From the NCBI RefSeq assembly GCF_902499335.1, contig NZ_CABVQK010000016.1:1-64000 (forward strand): a DNA stretch of 64,000 nt, given 5' to 3'. Below are positions 54,692 through 63,544 of the stretch, in pieces. The position numbers were made by a program, and so were the translations under genes. The stretch's first letter is position 1, and every line of letters starts with the position of its first letter. Under the pieces are notes generated by a model. It saw only the letters and a list, made by a program, of their open reading frames with translations, was not told the DNA's origin and did no database searches. Source of the DNA: Burkholderia lata (GTDB lineage Bacteria > Pseudomonadota > Gammaproteobacteria > Burkholderiales > Burkholderiaceae).

Positions 54692-56026
54692 ATGAGCCAA
54701 TCGACTTCCGCAACTCGTCGCCAGATCCATCTCGGTGCCATCATCCAGGGCGCATCCGGCAACATGTCCGCGTGGCGGCACCCGGATGCGGTCGCCGACG
54801 CAAGCATCAACGTGAACTTCGTGCGCGAACTCGCGCGGCAGGCCGAGGCCGCGAAGTTCGACCTGCTGTTCGTCGCCGACGGCCTGCACATCAACGCGAA
54901 ATCGATCCCGCACTTCCTGAACCGCTTCGAGCCGCTCACGCTATTGTCCGCGCTCGCGCTCGTCACCGAACGGATCGGCCTGGTCGGTACGCTGTCGACG
55001 TCGTACAGCGATCCGTTCACCGTCGCGCGGCAATTCTCGAGCCTCGATCACCTGAGCGACGGCCGGGCCGGCTGGAACGTCGTCACGTCGCCGCTCGAAG
55101 GTTCCGCGAAGAATTTCTCGCGCGACAAGCATCCGGAGCACGCGCTGCGCTACCGGATCGCATCGGAATTCCTGACCGTGACGAAGGGGCTGTGGGATTC
55201 GTGGGAAGACGACGCGTTCGTGCGCGACAAGACGAGCGGCGTGTTCTTCGATCCGGAAAAACTGCACGCGCTGAATCACGCCGGCGAATTCTTCTCGGTC
55301 GCCGGGCCGCTGAACATCGGCCGCTCGCGGCAGGGGCGCCCGATCCTGTTCCAGGCCGGCGCGTCCGATGACGGCAAGGGGGTCGCGGTCGAGCATGCGG
55401 ATGCGATCTACACGCGCCAGGAGACGATCCCGCTCGCGCAGGCGTTCTATGCGGACGTGCAGAAGCGGCTCGCGGCGCACGGCCGCGCGCCCGACAGCCT
55501 GAAGGTGTTCCAGGGCACGAGCGTGATCGTCGCGGCATCGGCCGCCGATGCGGAAGCGCAGTATCAGGAGACGGCGCGGCTCGTGACGATCGACAACGCA
55601 CTCGACTATCTCGGCCGCTACTTCGATCACCACGACTTTACGCAATACGCGCTCGACGCGCCGTTCCCGGATCTCGGCGAACTCGGCGGCAACCAGTTCC
55701 GCAGCACCACCGACACGATCAAGCGCGACGCGGCCGAGCGCGGCCTCACGCTGCGCGAGGTCGCACTCGAGGCGGCCACGCCGCGCCCCGCTTTCGCGGG
55801 CACGCCCGAGCAGGTTGCCGACGGGCTGCAGGCGTGGGTCGATGCCCGCGCCACCGACGGCTTCATCGTGCGCGGCGGCACGCCTACCGCATTCGCGGAA
55901 TTCGCATCGAAGGTCGTGCCGATCCTGCAGGAGCGTGGCGTGTACCGGCGCGATTACGAAGGCGCGACGCTGCGCGAGCATCTCGGGCTCGCGTACCCGG
56001 TCAACCGGCACGCGCAAGCGGCCTGA
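54692..56026 (+). CDS. NtaA/SnaA/DszA-family FMN-dependent monooxygenase 2
   Basis: A 444-residue luciferase-superfamily protein with the full family N-terminus (HLGAIIQGASGNMSAWRHPD). VADGLHIN, GLVGTLSTSYSDPFTVARQ, LDHLSDGRAGWNVVTS, PILFQAGASDDGKG and AFAGTPEQVADGLQAW follow. Family members oxidise C-S or C-N bonds in chelators, sulfones and similar compounds and need a separate flavin reductase, which is not seen nearby. It lies 28 bp after the ABC ATPase, so the imported ligand is probably its substrate. Confidence 0.88.
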   Translation: MSQSTSATRRQIHLGAIIQGASGNMSAWRHPDAVADASINVNFVRELARQAEAAKFDLLFVADGLHINAKSIPHFLNRFEPLTLLSALALVTERIGLVGTLSTSYSDPFTVARQFSSLDHLSDGRAGWNVVTSPLEGSAKNFSRDKHPEHALRYRIASEFLTVTKGLWDSWEDDAFVRDKTSGVFFDPEKLHALNHAGEFFSVAGPLNIGRSRQGRPILFQAGASDDGKGVAVEHADAIYTRQETIPLAQAFYADVQKRLAAHGRAPDSLKVFQGTSVIVAASAADAEAQYQETARLVTIDNALDYLGRYFDHHDFTQYALDAPFPDLGELGGNQFRSTTDTIKRDAAERGLTLREVALEAATPRPAFAGTPEQVADGLQAWVDARATDGFIVRGGTPTAFAEFASKVVPILQERGVYRRDYEGATLREHLGLAYPVNRHAQAA

Positions 56027-56132
56027 ATGCCGGCCGCACGGGGTTTGCGCAGCGGGCAGCCGGCTGCCCGACCAGCCCCGACGATCGCCTTCGGGTAGCG
56101 ACCGCAAACGGCGGCAGCGGCCCTACCCCTGC

Positions 56133-56888
56133 CTACACCCTCCCCGCCAGATGAAACCGTGACGCCGGATGCCACAACTGCACCGACGTCGCGACCTGCC
56201 CGCCGACCCACGTGCGCCGCCGCAGCAGCAGGCACGGTTCGCCGATTTCCATCACGAGGTGCCGGCGCACCTGCGCATCGGGCTTCTGCGCGTAGATGCG
56301 GAATTCCGCACGCTGGATCGGCGCGAGCCGCACCATGTAGTGGTTCGGCGTCTCGACCGTGAAATCCTGCTCGAGGTAGGCGGGAAACAGCGCAGGATTG
56401 ACGTAGCGATCTTCGAACTGGATCGGCTCGCCCTCCTCGCAATGCACGATGCGCGAATGAAACACCGGCCCCGCACGAAGCCCGAGCGCTTCGATCGCTT
56501 CGGGATCGTCGCTGCTTTCGATCATCAGCACGCGTGCACTGTGACGATGGCCGCGCTCGGCGATCTCGTCCGCGATGTTGCGGATCTCGAGCACCGTCGA
56601 TTCGTAATGACGGCGCTCGACGAAGGTGCCCGCGCCCTGGATGCGGGTCAGCACGCGCTCGGCAGTCAGCTCGCGCAGCGCACGCGACACGGTCATCCGC
56701 GCCACGCCGAACTCCTTGACCAGTTCGGCCTCGGTCGGAATCGCGCCGCCGGGCTTCCAGTCCCCGTTCGCGATCCGTTCGACCACGTAGCGCTTGATCT
56801 GCTGGTAGGCCGGCAGCGCGCGCGCCGGCACGTCGTCGCCCGGTACGGCCCCCGGCCGGGCAGCCGTGTATCGTTCCGCTTCGTTCAT
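56133..56888 (-). CDS. GntR-family regulator, HutC subgroup
   Basis: A 251-residue regulator. The winged helix-turn-helix is at about 25-95 (YQQIKRYVVERI, IPTEAELVKEFGVARMTVSRAL, IQGAGTFV). The UTRA ligand domain follows, with FEDRYVNPALFPAYLEQDFT and AP.QRAEFRIYAQKP. It is the last gene of the amino-acid ABC operon and probably represses it. A HutC-like palindrome lies upstream of the operon's first gene at 61758. Confidence 0.9.
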   Translation of the reverse strand: MNEAERYTAARPGAVPGDDVPARALPAYQQIKRYVVERIANGDWKPGGAIPTEAELVKEFGVARMTVSRALRELTAERVLTRIQGAGTFVERRHYESTVLEIRNIADEIAERGHRHSARVLMIESSDDPEAIEALGLRAGPVFHSRIVHCEEGEPIQFEDRYVNPALFPAYLEQDFTVETPNHYMVRLAPIQRAEFRIYAQKPDAQVRRHLVMEIGEPCLLLRRRTWVGGQVATSVQLWHPASRFHLAGRV

Positions 56889-56944
56889 GCGCCCTCGATC
56901 GAATGAAGGTTGGATGACCTGCCGGCCCTCGCACCGCCGCTGCG

Positions 56945-58438
56945 TCACGCCAGCGAAGGCGGTACGCCCGCGACGATGCCAGCCGCGCTCGCGATGTCGT
57001 CCGCGAGCGGCCGGTCGTCGTGATACGCCGGCACGCGTTCGCGCACGTAACGCCACAGCGCGTCGGTCGGCGCCGCGCGCGACGCGCCGTTCTCCTGCAG
57101 ATCGTACGCCTGCGCGGCGGCCAGCAGCTCGATCGCGAGCACGCGTGTGGTGTTCTCGATGATGTCGAGCGCCTTCAGCGCGGCCGGCGTCGCATGGCAC
57201 AGGTGATCTTCCTGCAGGCCCGACGTGATGCCGCCGTCGAGGCTCGCCGGCGCGGCGAGCCGCTGGTTCTGCGCAACCAGCGCGACCGCGGTGTACTGCG
57301 CGATCATGAAACCGGAACACGTGCCGCCCGGCGCCGCGAGAAACGCCGGCAGCCCGCTCACGAGCGGATTGACGAGGCGGTCGAGCCGCCGCTCGGCAAT
57401 CGCCGCGACCTGCGCCATCGCGGCCGCGAGGCTGTCCATCGCGAGCGCGATGCCGGCGCCGACCGCATGCGCCTGCGAATGGACGGCCGGCGCGTCGGGC
57501 GTGCCCGCAACGATCGGATTGTCGGTGACGGACGCGAGCTCGCGGTCGACAACTTCCGCCGTCACCGCCAGCACGTCGCGCGCCGCACCGTGCACGTGCG
57601 GAATCGTGCGCAGGCTGAGCGGATCCTGCGTATGCCGTCCGCTCGCCGCGGCGAGCATCGCGCTGTCGGCGAGCATCGCGCGCAGGCGTGCGCCGACGTG
57701 CCCGATGCCCGGCGAAATGCGCAGCGCCAGCGACGCCGGATCGAACGCGGCGAGCTGGCCGCCGAGATTCTCGAAACTCGTCGCCGCGATCCAGTCGGCC
57801 CAGTCGAGCAGCCGCTCCGCACGCGCCAGCGCGAGCGCGGCGAGCCCCGTCACGCATGGCGTGCCGTTGACGAGGCTCAGCCCCTCCTTCGCACCGAGCG
57901 CCAGCGGCTCGCGGCCGATGCGGCGCAGCGCTTCGTCGCCGCGCACGCGTTCGCCGCGATGACGCGCGTGGCCGTGCCCGATACAGACGAGCGCGACGTG
58001 CGCCATGTGGGTCAGGTAGCCGACCGAACCGTGCGCCGGCACTTCCGGCAGGCAATCGTGTTCGAGCAGTGCGACCAGTTGGTCGACGATGTCCGCTCGG
58101 ACACCGGAATGCCCGTGTGCATAGTTGTTGATCGCGGCCGCGATGATCGCGCGCGTTTCCGCCGCACCGAGCGGCGCGCCGACGCCGACCGCGTGGCTCA
58201 TCAGGATGTTGCGCGACAGCGCGCCCTGCTGGGCCGGCGACACGATCACATCGCACAACGCGCCGACGCCCGTGTTGACGCCATACGCGCGAATGCCGCG
58301 TGCGACGATTGCGTCGACGAGTTCGCGCGCCGCGACGACGCGGCCACGTGCGTCGTCGGTCAACGCGAGCGGCGCGCCGGCCGCCACCGCCGCAACCTGC
58401 CGCCAGTCGAGCGGCCGTGCCGAACGGAATACGGTCAT
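56945..58438 (-). CDS. Ammonia-lyase (HAL/PAL) family protein lacking the MIO tripeptide
   Basis: A 497-residue relative of histidine ammonia-lyase. YGVNTGVGALCD, NGTPCVTGL, QDPLSLRTIPHVHG, SVTDNPIV and QEDHLCHAT...ENTTRVLAIELLAAAQ are kept. At the place of the cofactor-forming block (family GSVGASGDLAPLAH) the sequence is GSVGYLTHMAH, so the Ala-Ser-Gly that makes the MIO group is absent. It may use another mechanism or be non-catalytic. GAGG precedes the ATG. It is co-transcribed with an amino-acid ABC transporter and a HutC-type regulator. Confidence 0.85.
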   Translation of the reverse strand: MTVFRSARPLDWRQVAAVAAGAPLALTDDARGRVVAARELVDAIVARGIRAYGVNTGVGALCDVIVSPAQQGALSRNILMSHAVGVGAPLGAAETRAIIAAAINNYAHGHSGVRADIVDQLVALLEHDCLPEVPAHGSVGYLTHMAHVALVCIGHGHARHRGERVRGDEALRRIGREPLALGAKEGLSLVNGTPCVTGLAALALARAERLLDWADWIAATSFENLGGQLAAFDPASLALRISPGIGHVGARLRAMLADSAMLAAASGRHTQDPLSLRTIPHVHGAARDVLAVTAEVVDRELASVTDNPIVAGTPDAPAVHSQAHAVGAGIALAMDSLAAAMAQVAAIAERRLDRLVNPLVSGLPAFLAAPGGTCSGFMIAQYTAVALVAQNQRLAAPASLDGGITSGLQEDHLCHATPAALKALDIIENTTRVLAIELLAAAQAYDLQENGASRAAPTDALWRYVRERVPAYHDDRPLADDIASAAGIVAGVPPSLA

Positions 58439-58445
58439 GGCAGCC

Positions 58446-59237
58446 TCAGTTCGCGGCGCGGTCATGATGGCTCGACACGAACTGCCGGAAGCGTTCGGAA
58501 CACTGGCCGCCGAACAGTTCGCCGGGCGTCCCGTCCGCATCGACCTCGCCCTGATGCAGGAACATCACGCGGTTCGACACATGCCGTGCGAAGCCCATTT
58601 CGTGCGTGACGACCAGCATCGTGCGCCCTTCCTCCGCGAGCGAGCGCATCACCCGCAACACCTCGCCGACCAGCTCCGGATCGAGCGCCGACGTCGGTTC
58701 GTCGAACAGCATCACCTTCGGATGCATCGCGAGCGCGCGTGCGATCGCAACCCGCTGCTGCTGGCCGCCCGACAGGTGCGCCGGATAGTAGCCGCGCTTG
58801 TCCGCGAGGCCGACGCGCGCGAGCAGCGCCTCGGCCTCCTCGACCGCTTCCGCGCGACTGCGCTTCTGCACGCGCAGCGGCCCTTCGACGAGATTGTCGA
58901 GCACGGTCATGTGCGACCACAGGTTGAAGTTCTGGAACACCATCCCGAGCTGCGAGCGGATGCGATCGACCTGGCGCCGGTCACCCGGATGCAGCTTGCC
59001 GTCGCGCGCGCGCTTCATCTTCAGCTCCTCGCCGGCAAGCGCGACCGAGCCGTCGTCGGGCGTTTCGAGCAGGTTCAGGCAGCGCAGGAAGGTACTCTTG
59101 CCCGATCCGCTCGCACCGAGGATCGAGATGACGTCGCCTTCATGCGCATCGAGCGAGATGCCCTTCAGCACGTGGTGATCGCCGAACGACTTGTGGATGT
59201 TCCTGACCGACAGGGCGACGGGAGCAGCGGTGTTCAT
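58446..59237 (-). CDS. Polar amino acid ABC transporter ATPase
   Basis: A 263-residue HisP/GlnQ-type ATPase with GASGSGKSTFL, the signature LSGGQQQRVAIARAL and LFDEPTSALDPELVGEVL. It sits 7 bp before the ammonia-lyase-like gene and follows the two permeases. Confidence 0.93.
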   Translation of the reverse strand: MNTAAPVALSVRNIHKSFGDHHVLKGISLDAHEGDVISILGASGSGKSTFLRCLNLLETPDDGSVALAGEELKMKRARDGKLHPGDRRQVDRIRSQLGMVFQNFNLWSHMTVLDNLVEGPLRVQKRSRAEAVEEAEALLARVGLADKRGYYPAHLSGGQQQRVAIARALAMHPKVMLFDEPTSALDPELVGEVLRVMRSLAEEGRTMLVVTHEMGFARHVSNRVMFLHQGEVDADGTPGELFGGQCSERFRQFVSSHHDRAAN

Positions 59238-59264
59238 CGGATTCTCCTGGAAGGAAGGATGCGG

Positions 59265-60011
59265 TCAGGATGCGACACGCCGCGCATTGCGTGCGTCGGC
59301 GGCACGCGGGCCGGACGGCTTCGGCGCGCGCAGGTGGCCCGACAGCCGCCATTCGAGCGCGCCGAGCAGGCGGACGACGATAAAGTTCAGGCCCAGGTAG
59401 ATGAGGGCCGCACACACGAACACCTCGGTCGTCCGGTAGGTTTGCTGGATGATCTGCTGTGCGACGCCCGTCACCTCCCACACGGTCACGAGGCTGGCGA
59501 GCGCGGTCGACTTGACCAGCAGCACGGCTTCGGTCGAATACGCGGGCAGGCACTGGCGCAGCGCGATCGGGCCGATCACGCGGCGCAGCAGCGCGAAGCC
59601 CGACAGGCCGATCGAATAGCCTGCCTCGATCTGCCCGACCGGCACGGCCATCAGCCCGCCGCGCAGGATCTCGGCCGTGTAGCCGGCCGTACACAGCGCG
59701 AGCGACAGCACCGCGCACACGTACGGCTCGCGCAGCAGCGGCCACATGAAGCTCTCGCGGATCACGCCGAACTGGCCGAGCCCGTAGTACACGAGGAACA
59801 TCTGGATCAGCAGCGGCGAGCCGCGAAACACGAGGATGTACGCCCGCGCGAAGCGGTTCGGCAGCCAGCGCGGCGACACGCGCATCGTGACGATCACGAG
59901 CGACAGCAGGCCGCCGAGCACCAGCGATGCGAAGAACAGGCCGAGCGTGGTCGGTACCGCCGCGAGCAGCTGGCGCAGCGTGTCGAACAGGAAGTCGAAA
60001 TCGAGTGACAT
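59265..60011 (-). CDS. Amino acid ABC transporter permease, HisM type
   Basis: A 248-residue permease. AYILVFRGSPLLIQMFLVYYGLGQF is the conserved loop, and ILRGGLMAVPVGQIEAGYSIGLS is the ATPase-coupling EAA segment. About five helices. Confidence 0.92.
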   Translation of the reverse strand: MSLDFDFLFDTLRQLLAAVPTTLGLFFASLVLGGLLSLVIVTMRVSPRWLPNRFARAYILVFRGSPLLIQMFLVYYGLGQFGVIRESFMWPLLREPYVCAVLSLALCTAGYTAEILRGGLMAVPVGQIEAGYSIGLSGFALLRRVIGPIALRQCLPAYSTEAVLLVKSTALASLVTVWEVTGVAQQIIQQTYRTTEVFVCAALIYLGLNFIVVRLLGALEWRLSGHLRAPKPSGPRAADARNARRVAS

Positions 60012-60021
60012 GTGCGCTCCG

Positions 60022-60744
60022 TCAGTTGCGTGCGAAGTTGCGGCGGAACGACCGGCCGACGATCGCTTCGGCCCGGTTGAACACGCGGTTCGACAGCCCC
60101 GTCATGACCAGGTAGAGCGCGCCGCCCGCGACGAAGAACACGAAATACTGATGGGTCGAATTCGCCGCGATCTGGCTCGTGCGCAGCAGCTCGGCGAGCC
60201 CCGTGACCGAGATCAGCGCCGAATCCTTCAGGCTCAGCTGCCACACGTTGCCGATGCCGGGCAACGCGAAGCGCAGGACCTGCGGAATCAGGATACGGCG
60301 CAGGACCATGCTGCTCGGCATGCCGATCGAGCGCGCCGCTTCGAGCTCGCCCTTCGACACCGCGAGCACGGCCGCGCGATACACCTCGGCCTGGTACGCA
60401 CCGGAAATCATCCCCACCGCGAGCGCGCCGATCACGAACGGCGGCACGCCGATGAAGCCTTCCGCGCCGAACCACTGGCCGACGGCCGTGACGAGCGTCG
60501 AGCCGCCGAAATAGAACAGGTAGATGACCAGCAGCTCGGGTACGCCGCGAAACACCGTCGTGTACAGGTCGCCGAGCAGGCGGGCGCTGCGGTAGCGCGA
60601 CAGCTTCGCGGCCGCGATGCCCGCGCCGATCACGGCGCCGACCGCGAGCGCGGCGAGCGTCAGCGCAATCGTCATCAGCGCGGCGAGCAGCAGCACGCTG
60701 CCCCAGCCTTCGGTTCCGAAGCCCAGCATTTCAAGGATCGCCAT
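60022..60744 (-). CDS. Amino acid ABC transporter permease, HisQ type
   Basis: A 240-residue permease, paralogous to the previous one: LYTTVFRGVPELLVIYLFYFGG and VYRAAVLAVSKGELEAARSIGM. It starts 92 bp after the binding-protein gene and ends 10 bp before HisM. Confidence 0.92.
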   Translation of the reverse strand: MAILEMLGFGTEGWGSVLLLAALMTIALTLAALAVGAVIGAGIAAAKLSRYRSARLLGDLYTTVFRGVPELLVIYLFYFGGSTLVTAVGQWFGAEGFIGVPPFVIGALAVGMISGAYQAEVYRAAVLAVSKGELEAARSIGMPSSMVLRRILIPQVLRFALPGIGNVWQLSLKDSALISVTGLAELLRTSQIAANSTHQYFVFFVAGGALYLVMTGLSNRVFNRAEAIVGRSFRRNFARN

Positions 60745-60836
60745 GCGTGCCTCCCGGCAAGCGTTGATAGGATCGGCAGGATGTGCGCCGCCGCGCGCGG
60801 CTCATGCCGCTTGCGCGGCGGCGGCCGGACGTGCGC

Positions 60837-61697
60837 TTACGGCGTGACGTCGGTCTTGAACCACTTGTCGGCGAGCTTCTTCACGGTACCGTCCGCGAGC
60901 GCGGCGCCGATCGCCGTATCGAACTTCGTCTTCAGGTCGGCATCCTGCTTGCGGAATGCAAGCCCTTCGCCCGGCCCCCAGATCGGTCCGCCGAGCTTCG
61001 GGCCCGCGAGCACGATCGATGCGTTGTCCTTCTTCGCGTTGTTCGCCGCGTAGTAGGTGACATCGTCGAACGACGCGTCGATGCGACCGGCGACGAGGTC
61101 GAGATCTCGCTCGGGCGAGGTCTTGTACACGCGGATCGACGCGATGTCCTTGAAGCTGTCGTTGATGAACTTCGTGTAGACGGTGCCCGACTGGATGCCG
61201 ATCGTCTTGCCCTTCAGCTGCTTGCGCAGCGCGTCGACGGTGGGCTTGTCGGCGTTCGCGTCGCCCGACAGCTTGACGATCGGCGTGCCCGGCGCCGCCT
61301 TCGGCAGGATCTTCGTATCGGTGACGGCGAACGTCGCGGGCGTGGCCGCATAAGGACGCGAGAACAGCAGGATCTTCTCGCGCTCCGGCGTAATCGAGAT
61401 CGCATCCATCAGGACATCGAACTTGCCGGCCTGCAACCCCGGGATCATCCCGTCCCAGTCCTGCGCGACCATGTTGCACTGCACCTTGATGCGCTCGCAC
61501 ACGTTGGCGAGCAGTTCGGGCTCGAAGCCGCCGAGCTTGCCGCCCGGCAGCGTGAGGTTCCACGGCGCGTAGCCGCCTTCGAGCGCCACCGTCACCGTCT
61601 TCCATTCCTTCGCCTGCACCGGCGCGGAAAGCGTGGCCGCAACCGCCGCCATGATGCCGATCGTCCTGACTGCCCACTTGATGCGCTTGCCGTTCAC
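60837..61697 (-). CDS. Amino acid ABC transporter periplasmic binding protein, family 3
   Basis: A 286-residue binding protein. The GTG start with AAGGAG 7 bases before it gives an ideal signal peptide (VNGKRIKWAVRTIGIMAA, cleavage after SAPVQA). Longer frames upstream spoil it. YAPWNLTLPGGKLGGFEPELLANVCERI, GKFDVLMDAISITPEREKILLFSRPY and GTVYTKFINDSF are typical of HisJ/ArgT/NocT proteins, so the ligand is probably a basic or aromatic amino acid derivative. First gene of the operon. Confidence 0.9.
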   Translation of the reverse strand: MNGKRIKWAVRTIGIMAAVAATLSAPVQAKEWKTVTVALEGGYAPWNLTLPGGKLGGFEPELLANVCERIKVQCNMVAQDWDGMIPGLQAGKFDVLMDAISITPEREKILLFSRPYAATPATFAVTDTKILPKAAPGTPIVKLSGDANADKPTVDALRKQLKGKTIGIQSGTVYTKFINDSFKDIASIRVYKTSPERDLDLVAGRIDASFDDVTYYAANNAKKDNASIVLAGPKLGGPIWGPGEGLAFRKQDADLKTKFDTAIGAALADGTVKKLADKWFKTDVTP

Positions 61698-61757
61698 GAG
61701 ATTTCTCCTTGCGTTGAAGTTCGTCATCCCTTCGGTCATGCAAGCGGCCTCAGGAAT

Positions 61758-61769
61758 TTGTCTATACAA
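61758..61769 (-). promoter_or_regulatory. HutC-like operator before the amino acid ABC operon
   Basis: TTGTCTATACAA closely resembles the HutC-type palindrome TTGTATATACAA, with one mismatch. It lies 61 bp upstream of the binding-protein start. The HutC-type gene is the last of the same operon, which fits negative autoregulation. Confidence 0.55.
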
Positions 61770-62061
61770 GCATGCAAGAAGAAAAATGGAGCGACAAGCG
61801 CTGATCAATAAAAACCGGGTAAACGCGGGAAATCCCCTAATTCATGGGCTCTGACGTGCCTCGTGGTGGTGATACGCGGCACGAACATGGTGCATTTCAT
61901 ACGATCTTTCGATCAGGATGACTAGACAAATTCATGATTCGCCTGTTTCGCTAAACAAACTAAAACAACCAGCCGAATCCTGCAGTCATGCCTGCAGGCG
62001 TATCGCTCGCAAAAGCATCTTGGAGAAATCGGGCATTCGCGGCAGCAGCGTGCGCCGCCCG
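61770..62061. other. Upstream region of the ABC operon
   Basis: AT-rich stretch near 61915-61970 probably contains the operon promoter. The remainder up to the convergent rarA stop shows no gene. Confidence 0.4.
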
Positions 62062-63366
62062 TCAGCGTCGCTTGCGAGCGTCCCGGTCAAGCCGGCTCAA
62101 CGCGTCGAGCCGCTCCGCGATCCTGGCCTCGACGCCGCGCGGCGCCGGCTGGTACCAGGACGGTTCCCGCATGCCGTCCGGCAGGTAGCGTTCGCCTGCC
62201 GCGTAGCCGTCACGCTCGTCATGCGGATTCCGGTACGCATGCCCGAGCGCTTGCGTCAATTCGGCGCGCACGTCGCGCAGATGCACCGGCACGTCGCGAG
62301 GCTGGTCCTGCCGCACGAACGCCCGCGCCTGCATCAGCGCCATCCCGCCTGCATTGCTTTTCGCCGCGCACGCGAGATACAGCACGGCCTGCGCGAGCGC
62401 GAGGTCGCCATCGGGTGCGCCGAGCCGATCGCTGGTCTTGGCCGCATCGTCGGCGATCCGCAGCCCGGTCGGGTCGGCAAGGCCGATATCGTCGTACGCG
62501 ATCGCGACGATCCGGCGCGCGAGATAGCGGCGGTCGGTGCCGCCGTCCAGCATCCGGCACAGCCAGTACAACGCGGCGTCCGGGTTCGAACCGCGCACCG
62601 ACTTGTGCAGCGCGGAAATCTGATCGTAGAAGTGCTCGCCACCCTTGTCGAAGCGACGCGCGCCGGTTGTCGTGGCGCGCGCGACGAAGCTGCCGTCGAT
62701 TGTCGTCACGCCAGCCGATGCAGCCGCTGTCCGAAGTTGTTCGAGCAAATTCAGGAAGCGTCGCGCGTCGCCGTCCGCCTGGTCGATCAGCTTGTCGAGC
62801 GCAGCATCGTCGAACGAAAGCGTGCCGAGCGCGGTTTCGTGCGCCCGCGCGAACAGCGCGCGCAACGCGTCGTCGTCCAGCGGCTTCAGCACATAGACGC
62901 GTGCACGTGAAAGCAATGCGCGATTGACTTCGAAACTCGGGTTTTCAGTCGTCGCGCCGATGAAGACGACGGCGCCGGACGCGACGGACGGCAAGAGCGC
63001 GGCCTGCTGTGTTTCGTTGAAACGGTGGATTTCGTCGACGAACACGATCGTACGGCGCCCCGCTTCGTCGAACACCTGCTGCGCACGAGCCGTAGCGGCG
63101 CGAATGTCCTTGACGCCGCCGAGCACCGCGGACAACGCGGCGAACTCGCAGTCGAACGCCTGCGCCGTGAGCCGCGCAAGCGTGGTCTTGCCGACGCCGG
63201 GCGGGCCCCAGAAAATCATCGAATGCGGCTGGCCCGATTCGAACGCCCGACGCAGCGGCATGCCCGCGCCGAGCAGATGCGCCTGCCCGATCACGTCGTC
63301 GAGCGACGTGGGGCGCAGCGCATCCGCCAGCGGGCGGTGTGGTTCAGCGGAAAACAGGTCGGACAT
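62062..63366 (-). CDS. rarA: Replication-associated recombination protein A (RarA/MgsA), AAA+ ATPase
   Basis: A 434-residue clamp-loader-like ATPase that acts at stalled forks. Walker A is GPPGVGKTTLA, Walker B IVFVDEIHRFN, sensor 1 FIGATTENPSFEVN, then DGDARRFLNLLE. The C-terminal tetramer domain has KSVRGSNPDAALYWLCRML and DDIGLADP. In many betaproteobacteria it is a housekeeping gene after lolA and before serS, but here its neighbours are a porin and an ABC operon. Confidence 0.95.
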   Translation of the reverse strand: MSDLFSAEPHRPLADALRPTSLDDVIGQAHLLGAGMPLRRAFESGQPHSMIFWGPPGVGKTTLARLTAQAFDCEFAALSAVLGGVKDIRAATARAQQVFDEAGRRTIVFVDEIHRFNETQQAALLPSVASGAVVFIGATTENPSFEVNRALLSRARVYVLKPLDDDALRALFARAHETALGTLSFDDAALDKLIDQADGDARRFLNLLEQLRTAAASAGVTTIDGSFVARATTTGARRFDKGGEHFYDQISALHKSVRGSNPDAALYWLCRMLDGGTDRRYLARRIVAIAYDDIGLADPTGLRIADDAAKTSDRLGAPDGDLALAQAVLYLACAAKSNAGGMALMQARAFVRQDQPRDVPVHLRDVRAELTQALGHAYRNPHDERDGYAAGERYLPDGMREPSWYQPAPRGVEARIAERLDALSRLDRDARKRR

Positions 63367-63544
63367 GGGTATGGACGGGCACGCGCTTCCGACGGCACCC
63401 GTTGCCGCCGGAAGCGCGGATTATGACAGCGATGCGGCAATGGCGTCGGGTAGCGGTGCGCCCTGGCATGCGAACCGGCCAAGGCCGCTAGCCGCCGGAT
63501 CCTGCATCACGCGTAGCAGTGCATCGCGACCACGCCATGCTCGA

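Noticed and set aside
56133..58256. Very long minus-strand frame running from the GntR gene through the ammonia-lyase gene
   Set aside because: It is the GntR frame left open by high GC; the lyase lies in another frame with all family motifs.
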